Below, piece after piece: positions 26,450-35,163 of a stretch of DNA of 64,000 nt (positions within the stretch are counted from its first letter, which is position 1; the number at the start of each line of letters is the position of its first letter). The position numbers were made by a program, and so were the translations under genes. The DNA comes from Pseudomonas mucidolens (GTDB taxonomy: Bacteria; Pseudomonadota; Gammaproteobacteria; Pseudomonadales; Pseudomonadaceae). The stretch covers positions 5,456,001 through 5,520,000 of the forward strand of contig NZ_LT629802.1 of assembly GCF_900106045.1 (NCBI RefSeq), in the 5' to 3' direction. The notes under the pieces are model-generated. The model saw only the letters and a list, made by a program, of their open reading frames with translations, had not been told where the DNA came from and ran no database searches.

Positions 26450-27823
26450 ATGAACCGCAGCCTGCTATTCAAACTGGGCGCGATTGCGCTGCTGATCCTG
26501 CTATTGCTGATTCCGTTGTTGATGATCGATGGCATCATCGATGAGCGCCAGCAACTGCGCGACGGTGTATTGATGGACATTGCCCGCAGCTCCAGCTACA
26601 GCCAGCAGGTGAGCGGGCCGGTGATGGTCGTGCCGTATCGCAAGACCGTGCGTGAGTGGAAGCTCAACGAAAAACTCAACAAGCGCTATGAGCAAACTCG
26701 CGAGGTGCACGGTCGTCTGTATTTCCTGCCGGAGCACTTCGAACTCGACGGCCAGGTGCAAACCGAACTGCGGGCACGGGGGATTTATCAGGCGCGGCTG
26801 TTCCATGCGGATAACCGCATCAGCGGCCGCTTTGTATTGCCGGAGCAGTTGGGTATCAAGGAAAACTTTGCCGACTACCAGTTTGACCCGGCGTTTCTGG
26901 CGGTGGGTATCAGTGATATTCGCGGCATCGAAAATGCCCTGACGCTGGAGCTGGGCAGTCAGCGCCTGGCGTTTTCGCCGGGGACTCAAGTGGCGTGGTT
27001 GGGCGAGGGCGTGAGTGTGCTGTTGCCCGTCCTCGACAGCAAAAAACCGGCGCCGCTGGACTTCGCCTTCGACCTGCGCCTGCAAGGTACCGAGCAGTTG
27101 CAAGTGCTGCCCGTGGGCAAGACCAGTCAGGTCAAGCTGACGTCCAACTGGCCGCATCCCAGTTTTATCGGCAACTTCCTGCCGGCCCAGCGTGAAATCA
27201 CTGATCAAGGCTTTAGCGCGAACTGGCACACCTCGTTTTTCTCCACCAACCTGGAAGAGGCCCTGCGCGGTTGCCTGTCGGAACGCGGTTGTGAAGACTT
27301 CAATGGCCGCAGCTTTGGCGTGAACTTTATCGACCCGGTGGACCAGTACCTCAAGAGTGATCGGGCGATCAAATATGCGCTGTTGTTTATCACCCTGACA
27401 TTTGCCGGATTTTTCCTCTTCGAGGTGCTCAAGAGCCTCGCGGTACACCCGATCCAGTACGCGCTGGTCGGGGTGGCCCTGGCGTTTTTCTACCTGCTGC
27501 TGTTGTCGTTGTCCGAACACATCGGCTTCGCCCTGGCGTACCTGATATCGGCCAGCGCGTGCGTGTTGTTGATTGGCTTTTATGTCTGCCATGTGCTGCG
27601 CAGCGTCGTCCATGGTGTGGGGTTCTCGGCGGGACTGGCGGCGCTGTATGGCTTGCTGTACGGGTTGTTGAGCGCCGAGGATTACGCGCTGCTGATGGGC
27701 TCGCTGCTGTTGTTCGGCCTGTTGGGCACGGTGATGGTGCTGACGCGCAAACTCGACTGGTACGGCGTGGGCAAACGCAAGGCCGCCGCGCCGCTGGAGT
27801 TTGACCTGGAGGCGGTGCAATGA
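26450..27823 (+). CDS. creD: Inner membrane protein CreD
   Basis: A 457-residue protein. One N-terminal membrane helix (about 6-26) is followed by a large periplasmic domain (MVVPYRKTVREWKL; YFLPEHFELDGQV; AFSPGTQVAWLGEGV). The C-terminus has five closely spaced helices from about 305 to 440. It is the CreBC regulon effector, linked with envelope integrity and colicin/beta-lactam tolerance. GGGAGAG precedes the ATG at 26450. Confidence 0.92.
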   Translation: MNRSLLFKLGAIALLILLLLIPLLMIDGIIDERQQLRDGVLMDIARSSSYSQQVSGPVMVVPYRKTVREWKLNEKLNKRYEQTREVHGRLYFLPEHFELDGQVQTELRARGIYQARLFHADNRISGRFVLPEQLGIKENFADYQFDPAFLAVGISDIRGIENALTLELGSQRLAFSPGTQVAWLGEGVSVLLPVLDSKKPAPLDFAFDLRLQGTEQLQVLPVGKTSQVKLTSNWPHPSFIGNFLPAQREITDQGFSANWHTSFFSTNLEEALRGCLSERGCEDFNGRSFGVNFIDPVDQYLKSDRAIKYALLFITLTFAGFFLFEVLKSLAVHPIQYALVGVALAFFYLLLLSLSEHIGFALAYLISASACVLLIGFYVCHVLRSVVHGVGFSAGLAALYGLLYGLLSAEDYALLMGSLLLFGLLGTVMVLTRKLDWYGVGKRKAAAPLEFDLEAVQ

Positions 27824-27936
27824 TCGGGCTGCGCGAGGATCGGCGGATGGCAGTGCGATTGATCAGCAGAATCAATGCGCTGTTTCCGGTGGCGCGGCCT
27901 GTGGAAGAAAGTTTTCCCTGCGGGAAGGGTGCTTGC

Positions 27937-28079
27937 CCTGTGGCGAGGGGGCTTGTCCCCCGTTGGGCTGCGCAGCAGCCCCAAGCATTCAAGCAGCATG
28001 CGGTGTATCAGGCATTCCTCAGTGGCTGGTTTTGGGGCTGCTGCGCAGCCCAACGGGGGACAAGCCCCCTCGCCACAGG
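27937..28079. repeat. Large perfect inverted repeat (48-bp arms) plus trailing short repeats after creD
   Basis: The gap 27824-28166 (343 bases) has no gene. Arms 27937-27984 and 28032-28079 are exact complements (CCTGTGGCGAGGGGGCTTG... start; 47-base spacer). Each arm itself contains a palindrome (GGGCTGCGCAGCAGCCC). ACAGGACAAGC then recurs three times to 28125 (starting 28075, about 28093 and about 28113). The GAGGGGGCTTGTCCCC motif is a REP-family variant common in P. fluorescens. Confidence 0.85.
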
Positions 28080-28166
28080 ACAAGCTCCGCCACAGGACAA
28101 GCACTCCTCAGCACAGGACAAGCCTTTTTACAGGGAGAGCCTTATTCCCCAATCTTGTCCTATGAA

Positions 28167-28796
28167 TCAGGCCGGCGGTTGGGTTGCCTGCATCGAGGGG
28201 CGTTGACTGACCTCGGCATACCACGCCGCGAGCTTGGGGTTGTCCGAGCGCCATGACAGGTCCGGGTGCCGGAAGTCCAGGTAACCCAAGGCGCAGGCGA
28301 CGCTGATGGCGGCGACGTCGAAATGGCTGGTCAGTTCGGCGATGGCATCCGCTTCAAGTTCGGCAACGGCGCGGTGGATCTTGTTGCGCTGCTCTTGCAG
28401 CCAGCTGTCCCAGTGTTTTTCCGGCGGGCGCAGGGCGGTTTCATAGCGGACCAGCACGGCTGCGTCCATGATCCCGTCAGCCATCGACGCCAATGTCAGG
28501 CGCCGCCAGCGGGCCGAGCCGTCACGTGGGATCAACGGGTTGCCGACGTGTTGATGGTCGAAGTAATCGAGGATCACTCGACTGTCGTGCAATACATTGC
28601 CATCGGCCAGGCGCAGGGCCGGGATCTTGCCCACCGGGTTGCTCTCGTTCAGCACGCCCACCGGGTTGACTGGCGTGAGCAATACGGTTTGCAAGGCCAC
28701 CCGGTCTTGTTGGCCGGTTTCATGTAACAGCACCAGGACTTTGCGGACAAACGGCGAAGCGGGGTTGTGGAACAACGTCATGCTGGGCACGGACAT
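28167..28796 (-). CDS. Glutathione S-transferase family protein
   Basis: 209 residues. The N-terminal thioredoxin fold begins MTLFHNPASPFVRKVLVLLHE (candidate Ser/Asn GSH contacts). The cis-Pro region is NPVGKIPALRLADG with LHDSRVILDYFD, and an all-helical C-terminal domain follows. It is likely cytoplasmic glutathione conjugation or peroxidase activity; the substrate is unknown. ATG 28796 is used: the upstream frame start is TTG and AAGGA is 11 bases away. Confidence 0.88.
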   Translation of the reverse strand: MSVPSMTLFHNPASPFVRKVLVLLHETGQQDRVALQTVLLTPVNPVGVLNESNPVGKIPALRLADGNVLHDSRVILDYFDHQHVGNPLIPRDGSARWRRLTLASMADGIMDAAVLVRYETALRPPEKHWDSWLQEQRNKIHRAVAELEADAIAELTSHFDVAAISVACALGYLDFRHPDLSWRSDNPKLAAWYAEVSQRPSMQATQPPA

Positions 28797-28810
28797 GGGC
28801 AATTCAATCC

Positions 28811-28838
28811 TTTGTAGGCGCGAGCGTGCTCGCGAAGA
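28811..28838. repeat. Solitary REP upstream of the GST gene
   Basis: TTTGTAGGCGCGAGCGTGCTCGCGAAGA is a single diverged REP followed by the spacer motif ATGCCAACGATAACGC that is common in REPINs. The inverted partner is missing. Confidence 0.7.
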
Positions 28839-28892
28839 ATGCCAACGATAACGCAGCGTGCCGGGTTTAACGCGGGGTTCTCAGGTTTTTTC

Positions 28893-29066
28893 CTACTTGC
28901 GAAATGCCCATATTCCGATAACAGCCGGTACGCCCAACCCGACCCAGCTCAATGAGTCCCACAACCCATCCCCCAGCAGCGCGGCGAACAGCCCCGTCGT
29001 ACTCAGTGCACCGATCACCAGCGGAATCCCGAACACCTTCCAGAAACTCGACTGCCGGGGCTTCAT
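28893..29066 (-). CDS. Small two-helix membrane protein of the siderophore-receptor cluster
   Basis: 57 residues with two predicted helices (about 11-31 and 36-54; FGIPLVIGALSTTGLFAALLG and WVGLGVPAVIGIWAF). The ATG overlaps the upstream PepSY stop by four bases (ATGA), strong evidence that it is real and co-translated. I do not recognise a named family. Context suggests a helper of the PepSY-type reductase or transporter. Confidence 0.75.
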   Translation of the reverse strand: MKPRQSSFWKVFGIPLVIGALSTTGLFAALLGDGLWDSLSWVGLGVPAVIGIWAFRK

Positions 29067-30166
29067 GGCTGCCCCGCCTTGCGCCGCACCAGCCACAGGT
29101 ACACGCCGCTGCCCAGCACGATAATGGTCAACACATCGAGTACCGCCCAGAGGATTTTCATCGGCATACCGCCGTAGTCACCAAAGTGCAGGGGCTGAGA
29201 CATGCCCATGGCATCCAAGTACCACGGCCGTTCGCCGACGGCGGTCACGTGCAGGTTGCTGGCGTCGATCAGCACCGGCGTCAGTAGATGTGAGGTCAGG
29301 TGGGTACTGCCCTTCATGAAGACGGCGTAATGATGCTCGCTGGAAAACCGTGTGCCGGGGAAGGCGATAAAGTCCGGCGTCATACCCGGCGCAGCCTGCT
29401 CGGCAATTGTCAGCAGGTTCGTGGCAGGGGCGCGCAAGGTCAGCGGCGGGGCGTTTTTGTACGGCTCGACCATCGCGCTCAGGCTGTCGCTGCGCCAGGC
29501 GGCGATGATCAGGTCGGCACAGGCGCTGATCACCCCCGTGACACCCACCACCAGCGCCCAGGTCAAGGTGACAACGCCGATCAGGTTATGCAGGTCCAGC
29601 CAGCGCAGGCGCGTGGATTTGTCCTGGCGCACGGTGGCGAACTTCAAACGGCGCATGAATGGCAGGTACAACACCGTGCCGGAGATAATCGCCAGCACAA
29701 ACAGCAACCCCATGAACGCCAGCAGCAACTTGCCCGGCAGGCCGGCGAACATGTCCACATGCAGGCGCAGCAGGAACATCGTCAACCCGCCATTGGCCGA
29801 CGGCATCTCCACACTTTCCCCGGTACGGGCGTCGAGCATGAAGGTGTGGGACGAATTGGGTTCGGTCCCCGCGGTGGCAGCCATGATCGCGATCACGCCG
29901 TTCTTGTCATCCTCATCCCAGGCCAGGTACTGCATGGCTTCGCCGGGGCGGTGGGCCTGTGCAGCTGTGACCAGTTGTTCGAGATTGAGTTGCGGTGTAT
30001 CGGCCGCCATCTGCTTGAGTTCGGGCTCATTGCCCAGCAGATGATCGATCTCGTGGTGAAAGATCAGCGGCAGGCCGGTGAGGGCCAGCATCAGCAGGAA
30101 CACGGTGCAGATGAGGCTGGTCCAGGTGTGGATGAAGGACCAGCGGCGGATGGTTTTGCTTTTCAT
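29063..30166 (-). CDS. PepSY-associated membrane protein (siderophore-iron reductase-like)
   Basis: 367 residues with four main membrane helices: an N-terminal one (SFIHTWTSLICTVFLLMLALTG), two in the middle and a C-terminal one (LDVLTIIVLGSGVYLWLV). A conserved HTW and an H-rich loop fit the PepSY_TM family, some members of which reduce ferric siderophores. GAAGG sits 7 bases before the ATG at 30166. It is downstream of the TonB receptor and probably in the same operon. Confidence 0.86.
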   Translation of the reverse strand: MKSKTIRRWSFIHTWTSLICTVFLLMLALTGLPLIFHHEIDHLLGNEPELKQMAADTPQLNLEQLVTAAQAHRPGEAMQYLAWDEDDKNGVIAIMAATAGTEPNSSHTFMLDARTGESVEMPSANGGLTMFLLRLHVDMFAGLPGKLLLAFMGLLFVLAIISGTVLYLPFMRRLKFATVRQDKSTRLRWLDLHNLIGVVTLTWALVVGVTGVISACADLIIAAWRSDSLSAMVEPYKNAPPLTLRAPATNLLTIAEQAAPGMTPDFIAFPGTRFSSEHHYAVFMKGSTHLTSHLLTPVLIDASNLHVTAVGERPWYLDAMGMSQPLHFGDYGGMPMKILWAVLDVLTIIVLGSGVYLWLVRRKAGQP

Positions 30167-30238
30167 TTCATTGCCTTCAGACAAGCCAAAGCCGTCCTCA
30201 TGGGACGGTCTGGTTGTGGAGCCGGTTAGCTCAGCGCA

Positions 30239-32668
30239 TTACCACTGATAGGTTGCACTGGCGACGACGCTGCGTTGGTCGCCGTAGTAGCAGTACGAGC
30301 CGTCGCAGGTGGAAATGTAGTCCTTGTCGAACAGGTTGGTGGCGTTGAGCTTTGCCGAGGCGCCTTTGAGGCTGTTGTCCAGGCGGCCGAGGTCGTAGTG
30401 CACCGCGGCGTCGAATACGGTGTAGGCATCGGCTTTGCCCAGCCATGTGTTGGCTTGGTCGCCGTAGGTATTGCCCGTGTAGCGGGCCCCCGCGCCGATG
30501 CCGAAACCGTCCAGCACGCCGTTGTGCCAAGTGTAGTCAGTCCATAGGGAGGCTTGCTGGTTTGGCATCAATTGCAGGCGATTACCTTTGTGCTCGCCTT
30601 TTTGTACCTCGGACTTGGCCAGCGTGTAAGCGGCGATGACCTTGAGGTTCTCAGTCACGTCAGACACGGCTTCCAGTTCCAGGCCCTTGACCTTCACTTC
30701 GCCGGTCTGGTCGGTGGTCGACACGCCCCCGGGTTCGAAGCTGGTGACCAGCACGTTTTTCTGGGTCAGGTCGTAAATCGCCGCACTGAGCAATGTATTT
30801 GAACCGGGCGGCTGATACTTGATCCCCAATTCCCATTGTTTGCCTTCGGTGGGTTTATACGACTCGGTAGGGGAGACGCTGGCGTTACTGGCAGGCTGGA
30901 ACGATTCGGCGTAGGAGATGTAGGGCACAATGCCCGAATCGAACACGTAGCTCAGCGCCGCATTGCCACTGAAATTCTTGCTGCGGTCAGTGTTGGTCGC
31001 ATCGTTCTTGTTGAAGTAAGTGGTGCCCTGGTGCACCCAGTCTTCACGACCACCGAGGGTCAGGCGCCAGTTATCCAAGGCCATCTGGTCTTGCACGTAG
31101 AGACCGGTCTGTACGGTTTTCTGGTTGTAGTCATAGAACGCGCCTGAGCGCGCCGGGCGCTCGATCGGCTGGCCGTAGATCGGGTTGTAGATGTTGGTAC
31201 CTGGCGCTGTACCGAAAATCGACAGGTAGGAGGTGTCGGTGCGTTGATGATCCAGACCGAGCAGCAATGTGTGGGTGATGTCGCCAGTGGCGAAGTCAGC
31301 CTGGAAATTGTTGTCGACCGCGAACTGGCCAATATTCTCGTCAACGTTGGTCGACGAGCGACTGATATTTCCTTGCGCGTCAGCAGGTGAATAGCCATAA
31401 GCGCCGACGGTCAGTTGCTGGAAGGACAGCTCTGACTTGGTATAACGCAAGTTTTGACGGAACTGCCAGGTGTCGTTGAAGCGATGCTCGAAGGCGTAGC
31501 CCAGTGCGTAGTAGGTGCGGTCGTAGAACTCGTAGTCCGGATCGCCCAGGTTCTTGTGGTGCGAGACGTCGCCCAGCGGCGATTTGATCTTGGTGCCCTG
31601 TATCGGCAGGAACTGGCTGGTGGCGCCAGTATCGTCGCGGGTGAACTGCGACAGCAGTGTCAGCTTGGTGTCGGTATTGATGTTCCAGGTCAGGCTGGGG
31701 GCGATGTTGTAGCGTTTGTTGTCGATATGATCAACCTGGGTTCCCGCATCGCGCACGACCCCGCTGACACCGTAGAGAAACTCACCTTCGTCGTCGATCT
31801 TGCCGGTGCTGGCGAAGTTGATCTGGCGATAGTTGTCACTGCCGTACTGAACCTGGATGGCATGGCTCGATTCGGCGCTTGGGCGCCGGCTGACCATGTC
31901 CAGCAAACCGCCCGGTGGGGTCTGGCCGTAGACAGAGGAGGCCGGGCCGCGCAGCAGCGCGATGCGGTCGAGGTTCCAGGTTTCCGCTTTCGGGTTGGCA
32001 TATACACCCCTTGGTAGTGGCAGTCCGTCGAGAAACTGGGTGGGTTCGAAGCCACGTACACGCATCCAGTCGTAGCGGGTGTCACTGCCGTAGCTGGCGG
32101 AAACAATACCGGGCATGTAGCGCACGGCGTCATCAAGGTTCTGGACGTTGCGGTCCTGCATCTGCTGGCGGGTAGCGACCGAGATTGATCGGGGTGCTTC
32201 TACCAGCGCGGTATCAGTCTTGCTCCCCGCTGCCGTCCGCGTTGCGACATAACCCTCCACCGGTCCCCATGCACTCTCATAGTTGCTTTGGCCAATGATG
32301 CTGGTTTCCGGCAGGGCCACCACGCCCTGCGGAATCGCGGCCAGGCTGAACGTGCCGGCGCTGCTTTGTTCCAGTTGCAAACCCGTACCGCGCAAGGCTT
32401 CACGCAAGGCGCCCGGTGCGTCGAACTGACCCTGGACCGGCGTCGAGGTCTTGCCTGCCGCCAGTGCCGGATCAAGCGTCAGCGCCAGGCCGGCCTGGCT
32501 GGCGATCTGGTTCAGGGTGCTGGCCAAAGGCGCGGCGGGCAGGTTGTAGGCGCGCACGCTGGAGGCTTGTTCGGCGGCGATCAACTGGGTGCTGGCCAGC
32601 GGGGCGCTGAGGGCAATGGCCACGGCTAACAGGCTGGGACGCAACAACGTATCGAGCGTGCGGGACAT
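30239..32668 (-). CDS. TonB-dependent siderophore receptor with signalling (STN) domain
   Basis: An 809-residue outer membrane receptor. A signal peptide (about 1-32) is followed by an STN/secretin N-terminal signalling domain (about 38-118, YNLPAAPLASTLNQIASQAG). The plug domain has VEAPRSISVATRQQMQDR and LRGPASSVYGQTPPGGLLD, and a 22-strand barrel ends in the aromatic YQW. STN domains contact FecR-type proteins, matching the adjacent fecI-fecR pair. Similarity in style is to hydroxamate xenosiderophore receptors (FoxA/FiuA), but the ligand cannot be decided from sequence alone. Confidence 0.9.
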   Translation of the reverse strand: MSRTLDTLLRPSLLAVAIALSAPLASTQLIAAEQASSVRAYNLPAAPLASTLNQIASQAGLALTLDPALAAGKTSTPVQGQFDAPGALREALRGTGLQLEQSSAGTFSLAAIPQGVVALPETSIIGQSNYESAWGPVEGYVATRTAAGSKTDTALVEAPRSISVATRQQMQDRNVQNLDDAVRYMPGIVSASYGSDTRYDWMRVRGFEPTQFLDGLPLPRGVYANPKAETWNLDRIALLRGPASSVYGQTPPGGLLDMVSRRPSAESSHAIQVQYGSDNYRQINFASTGKIDDEGEFLYGVSGVVRDAGTQVDHIDNKRYNIAPSLTWNINTDTKLTLLSQFTRDDTGATSQFLPIQGTKIKSPLGDVSHHKNLGDPDYEFYDRTYYALGYAFEHRFNDTWQFRQNLRYTKSELSFQQLTVGAYGYSPADAQGNISRSSTNVDENIGQFAVDNNFQADFATGDITHTLLLGLDHQRTDTSYLSIFGTAPGTNIYNPIYGQPIERPARSGAFYDYNQKTVQTGLYVQDQMALDNWRLTLGGREDWVHQGTTYFNKNDATNTDRSKNFSGNAALSYVFDSGIVPYISYAESFQPASNASVSPTESYKPTEGKQWELGIKYQPPGSNTLLSAAIYDLTQKNVLVTSFEPGGVSTTDQTGEVKVKGLELEAVSDVTENLKVIAAYTLAKSEVQKGEHKGNRLQLMPNQQASLWTDYTWHNGVLDGFGIGAGARYTGNTYGDQANTWLGKADAYTVFDAAVHYDLGRLDNSLKGASAKLNATNLFDKDYISTCDGSYCYYGDQRSVVASATYQW

Positions 32669-32826
32669 GGAAGGGCTCCTGAATGGAAATATTTCTCAAT
32701 TGCCTGTGTGCCGCACGAGAATCAAAAAGTGATAGGGCTGGGTGAAAATATTTTCTTGCCTGGGGATTTTCGGTGGTTTTTAGGGCCTCATCGCGAGCAA
32801 GTCGAATCGCCCAGGCACCGCAAAAC

Positions 32827-33795
32827 TTAAGGTTTTACGGTAACCGTTACCCACCACGGTGTGCGCTGTCGGATCTGCACCGGCAACGTCGGCAACAGTG
32901 CATTCAACGCCAGGTCGGTGTCGTGCAGTGGGAAGCTGCCGGTGATCCTCAGGTCGGCCAGTTGCGGCTCGATTCCCAGATAGCCACTGCGATAACGCCC
33001 GAGTTCTTCGATCACATCCCCCAGCCGCGCGTTATCCACCACCAGCATGCCGCGGGTCCAGGCATCGCTGCCGGGCGCGACAGCCTGCAGTGGGCCGAGG
33101 CCATCGCTGCGCATCAGCACTTGTTGACCTTGCTTGAAGATCTGTTCCCGATGCAGCGTCTCTGGTTGGGCGGCGACGGCGGACTGCAGCACACTCAGCC
33201 GTGTGCCATCGTCCTCGCGTTTGACGATGAAGCGTGTACCCAGGGCCCGCAGACTGCCTTCGCGGGTTTTGACGATAAACGGGCGGCTGTCGTTGTGACC
33301 GGTCTCGACAAGAATTTCACCTTCCTGCAGCACGATCAGCCGGCGCTTGTCGTCAAATTGCACGTCAATCGCGCTGTGGGTATTGAGGTTGACCAGCGTA
33401 CCGTCCGCCAACCTCAGCGTGCGCTGTTCGCCGGTGGCCGTGCGTTGGTCGGCCAGCCAATAGTCGATGGGCAAATAACGTTGTCCGGCAAACAACACCA
33501 GGCCACAGACCAGGACCACACTGGCCAGTCCGCTGCCGAGTTTGCGCACACGCTGGCGAATGCCTTCGCGCGACTGCAACAGCGCCGCCCGCGCCGGCCC
33601 CGAGGCGATGCTGAAGCGCTGGTCGAGCATGCCCAATTGGCGCCAGGCTCGGGCGTGTTCTTCATCACTGGCCAGCCATTTGTTGAATTCTTCGTGAGCA
33701 ATCAAGCTGCCGTCCCCGGAATCCAGAGACAGTTGCCAGGCGATGGCGGCATCCAACACGCGGGCGGAAACCGGTTTGGAACTGATCGGGCTCAC
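32827..33795 (-). CDS. FecR-family anti-sigma/sigma regulator
   Basis: About 322 residues starting at GTG, which overlaps the sigma factor stop (GTGA). The N-terminal cytoplasmic domain (DUF4880 type, AIAWQLSLDSGD...WLASDEEHARAW) precedes a membrane helix near 95-112 (ASVVLVCGLVLFAGQRY). The periplasmic FecR domain begins TATGEQRTLRLADGTLVNLNT, and the C-terminal STN-like region contacts the receptor. It transmits the siderophore signal from receptor to sigma factor. Confidence 0.9.
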   Translation of the reverse strand: MSPISSKPVSARVLDAAIAWQLSLDSGDGSLIAHEEFNKWLASDEEHARAWRQLGMLDQRFSIASGPARAALLQSREGIRQRVRKLGSGLASVVLVCGLVLFAGQRYLPIDYWLADQRTATGEQRTLRLADGTLVNLNTHSAIDVQFDDKRRLIVLQEGEILVETGHNDSRPFIVKTREGSLRALGTRFIVKREDDGTRLSVLQSAVAAQPETLHREQIFKQGQQVLMRSDGLGPLQAVAPGSDAWTRGMLVVDNARLGDVIEELGRYRSGYLGIEPQLADLRITGSFPLHDTDLALNALLPTLPVQIRQRTPWWVTVTVKP

Positions 33796-34310
33796 TGCGG
33801 TTCGCCATACAGCGCGATGTAACACTGACGAATGCCCTGGGCCAGGTATTGCCGCACACGAGGTACCGAGACACCCAGGCGTTGGGCGATTTCGGCGTGG
33901 CCAAGACCGTCGAGGCGGTTATAGAAAAACGCCGCGCGGGCCTTGCTGGAAAGTTTGCCGAGCAAGCGGTCGATAGCCCTGAGGTCTTCGAGGATCAGTT
34001 GCTGTGCTTCCGGCGACGGGTGTTCGCTCTCCGGGATCAGCATCAGTTCGGTGAGGTAGGCCTGTTCCAGCGCAGCGCGGCGGAAATAGTCGAACAGCAG
34101 CCCCTTGGCGACGGCCACCAGAAACGCCCGAGGTTCGCGAGGCGCGCGCAGTTCGTCACGCCCCAGCAGGCGCATGAACGTGTCCTGGCTCAGGTCTTCG
34201 GCGCGGCTCGGGCAAGCCACGTTGCGCCGCAGCCAAGCCAGCAGCCAGCCGCGATGGTCGCGGTATAACGCGCCAACAAGCTCACTGTGGGGACTTTGGG
34301 CTGACGACAA
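33792..34310 (-). CDS. FecI-type ECF sigma factor for siderophore uptake
   Basis: About 172 residues. Region 2 has LYRDHRGWLLAWLRRNVACPSRAEDLSQDTFMRLL; region 4 has LSSKARAAFFYNRLDGLGHAEIAQRLGVSVPRVRQYLAQG. The frame is open to 34412, but a Fur box lies inside that extension. The TTG at 34310 with GGTGA upstream gives the family-typical N-terminus SSAQSPHSELVGALYRDHRG. It should direct transcription of the receptor gene at 32668. Confidence 0.88.
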   Translation of the reverse strand: MSSAQSPHSELVGALYRDHRGWLLAWLRRNVACPSRAEDLSQDTFMRLLGRDELRAPREPRAFLVAVAKGLLFDYFRRAALEQAYLTELMLIPESEHPSPEAQQLILEDLRAIDRLLGKLSSKARAAFFYNRLDGLGHAEIAQRLGVSVPRVRQYLAQGIRQCYIALYGEPQ

Positions 34311-34333
34311 GGCATCACCGACTAAAAGTTTAA

Positions 34334-34352
34334 AATAACGAGAATTATTCGC
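34334..34352. promoter_or_regulatory. Probable Fur box upstream of the fecI-type gene
   Basis: AATAACGAGAATTATTCGC agrees with the 19-bp Fur consensus (GATAATGATAATCATTATC) at 13 of 19 positions by eye, including the central AGAAT/ATTAT core. It lies 24 bases before the chosen TTG start, where Fur-Fe would block the promoter. Confidence 0.65.
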
Positions 34353-34455
34353 GATTGTGTCAGAGGCGCGAGATGCTGGCAATTGGCATTGGTCGGGTAG
34401 CGGACCGGTCACCCTGAAGGCATGAGCCCGCTCACCCCGAAGTTGCGCGGCATCG

Positions 34456-35163
34456 CTAGAAAGAGGGTGCCTGCGTGCGCCGCTTCCATTGGCTCACGCG
34501 CTGTTGCAAGGCGAGGGGGCTGTCGAGGTGTTGCTGACGTGCTCGGCTGAACAGGATCAAGGCCAGCTCCGCCGTGGCCAGGGCATCGGCGCTGGCATGA
34601 TGGCGCTCACCGACTTGCAGGTTGAAGTGATCGATCCAGTTATCCAGGCCCGTCTCACGGATCGAGGCTTGCGGACACAACAGCGGCGCCAGGTCGGCGA
34701 CGTCGAGAAACGGGTGAGCCAGGTGATAGCCGAGGCTGTCCTTGAGCGCACGGCCGAGCATGTGCTGGTCGAACGGCGCATGAAATGCCAGCAGCGGACT
34801 GTCACCGACAAACGTCATGAAATCCAGCAACGCCTCGACCGGATCGCACCCTGCGGCAATGGCGCTGGGCCCCAGGCCGTGGATCAGCACGCTGGGGCCG
34901 GGCTTGGCATCGGCCCGTTGCAGGGTGCGCTCGAACTGCTGGGAAAAGTCGATGGCTGCGTCCTCGATCACCACCGCGCCAATCGACAGCACCTGGTCGC
35001 GATTGAGGTTGAGGCCGCTGGTCTCCAGGTCCAGCACTACCCAGCGTTGCGCCCGCAGCGAGCCGTCGCCCAACGGCCGGGCGCCTGGCAACTGTTCCAG
35101 ACGAGCCTGTTGTGTGGCGCTCAAAGCTGGCCGTGACGGACGTAGCCAACTGAACCAACTCAC
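34456..35163 (-). CDS. DnaQ-like 3'-5' exonuclease (DEDDh)
   Basis: 235 residues. Exo I is LDLETSGLNLNRDQVLSIGAV near 44, exo II is HAPFDQHMLG, and exo III is HHASADALATAEL, giving the DEDDh catalytic set. It is related to the epsilon proofreading subunit but is stand-alone and paired with the DUF294 gene: its ATG overlaps that gene's stop by four bases. The substrate is unknown. Confidence 0.88.
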   Translation of the reverse strand: MSWFSWLRPSRPALSATQQARLEQLPGARPLGDGSLRAQRWVVLDLETSGLNLNRDQVLSIGAVVIEDAAIDFSQQFERTLQRADAKPGPSVLIHGLGPSAIAAGCDPVEALLDFMTFVGDSPLLAFHAPFDQHMLGRALKDSLGYHLAHPFLDVADLAPLLCPQASIRETGLDNWIDHFNLQVGERHHASADALATAELALILFSRARQQHLDSPLALQQRVSQWKRRTQAPSF

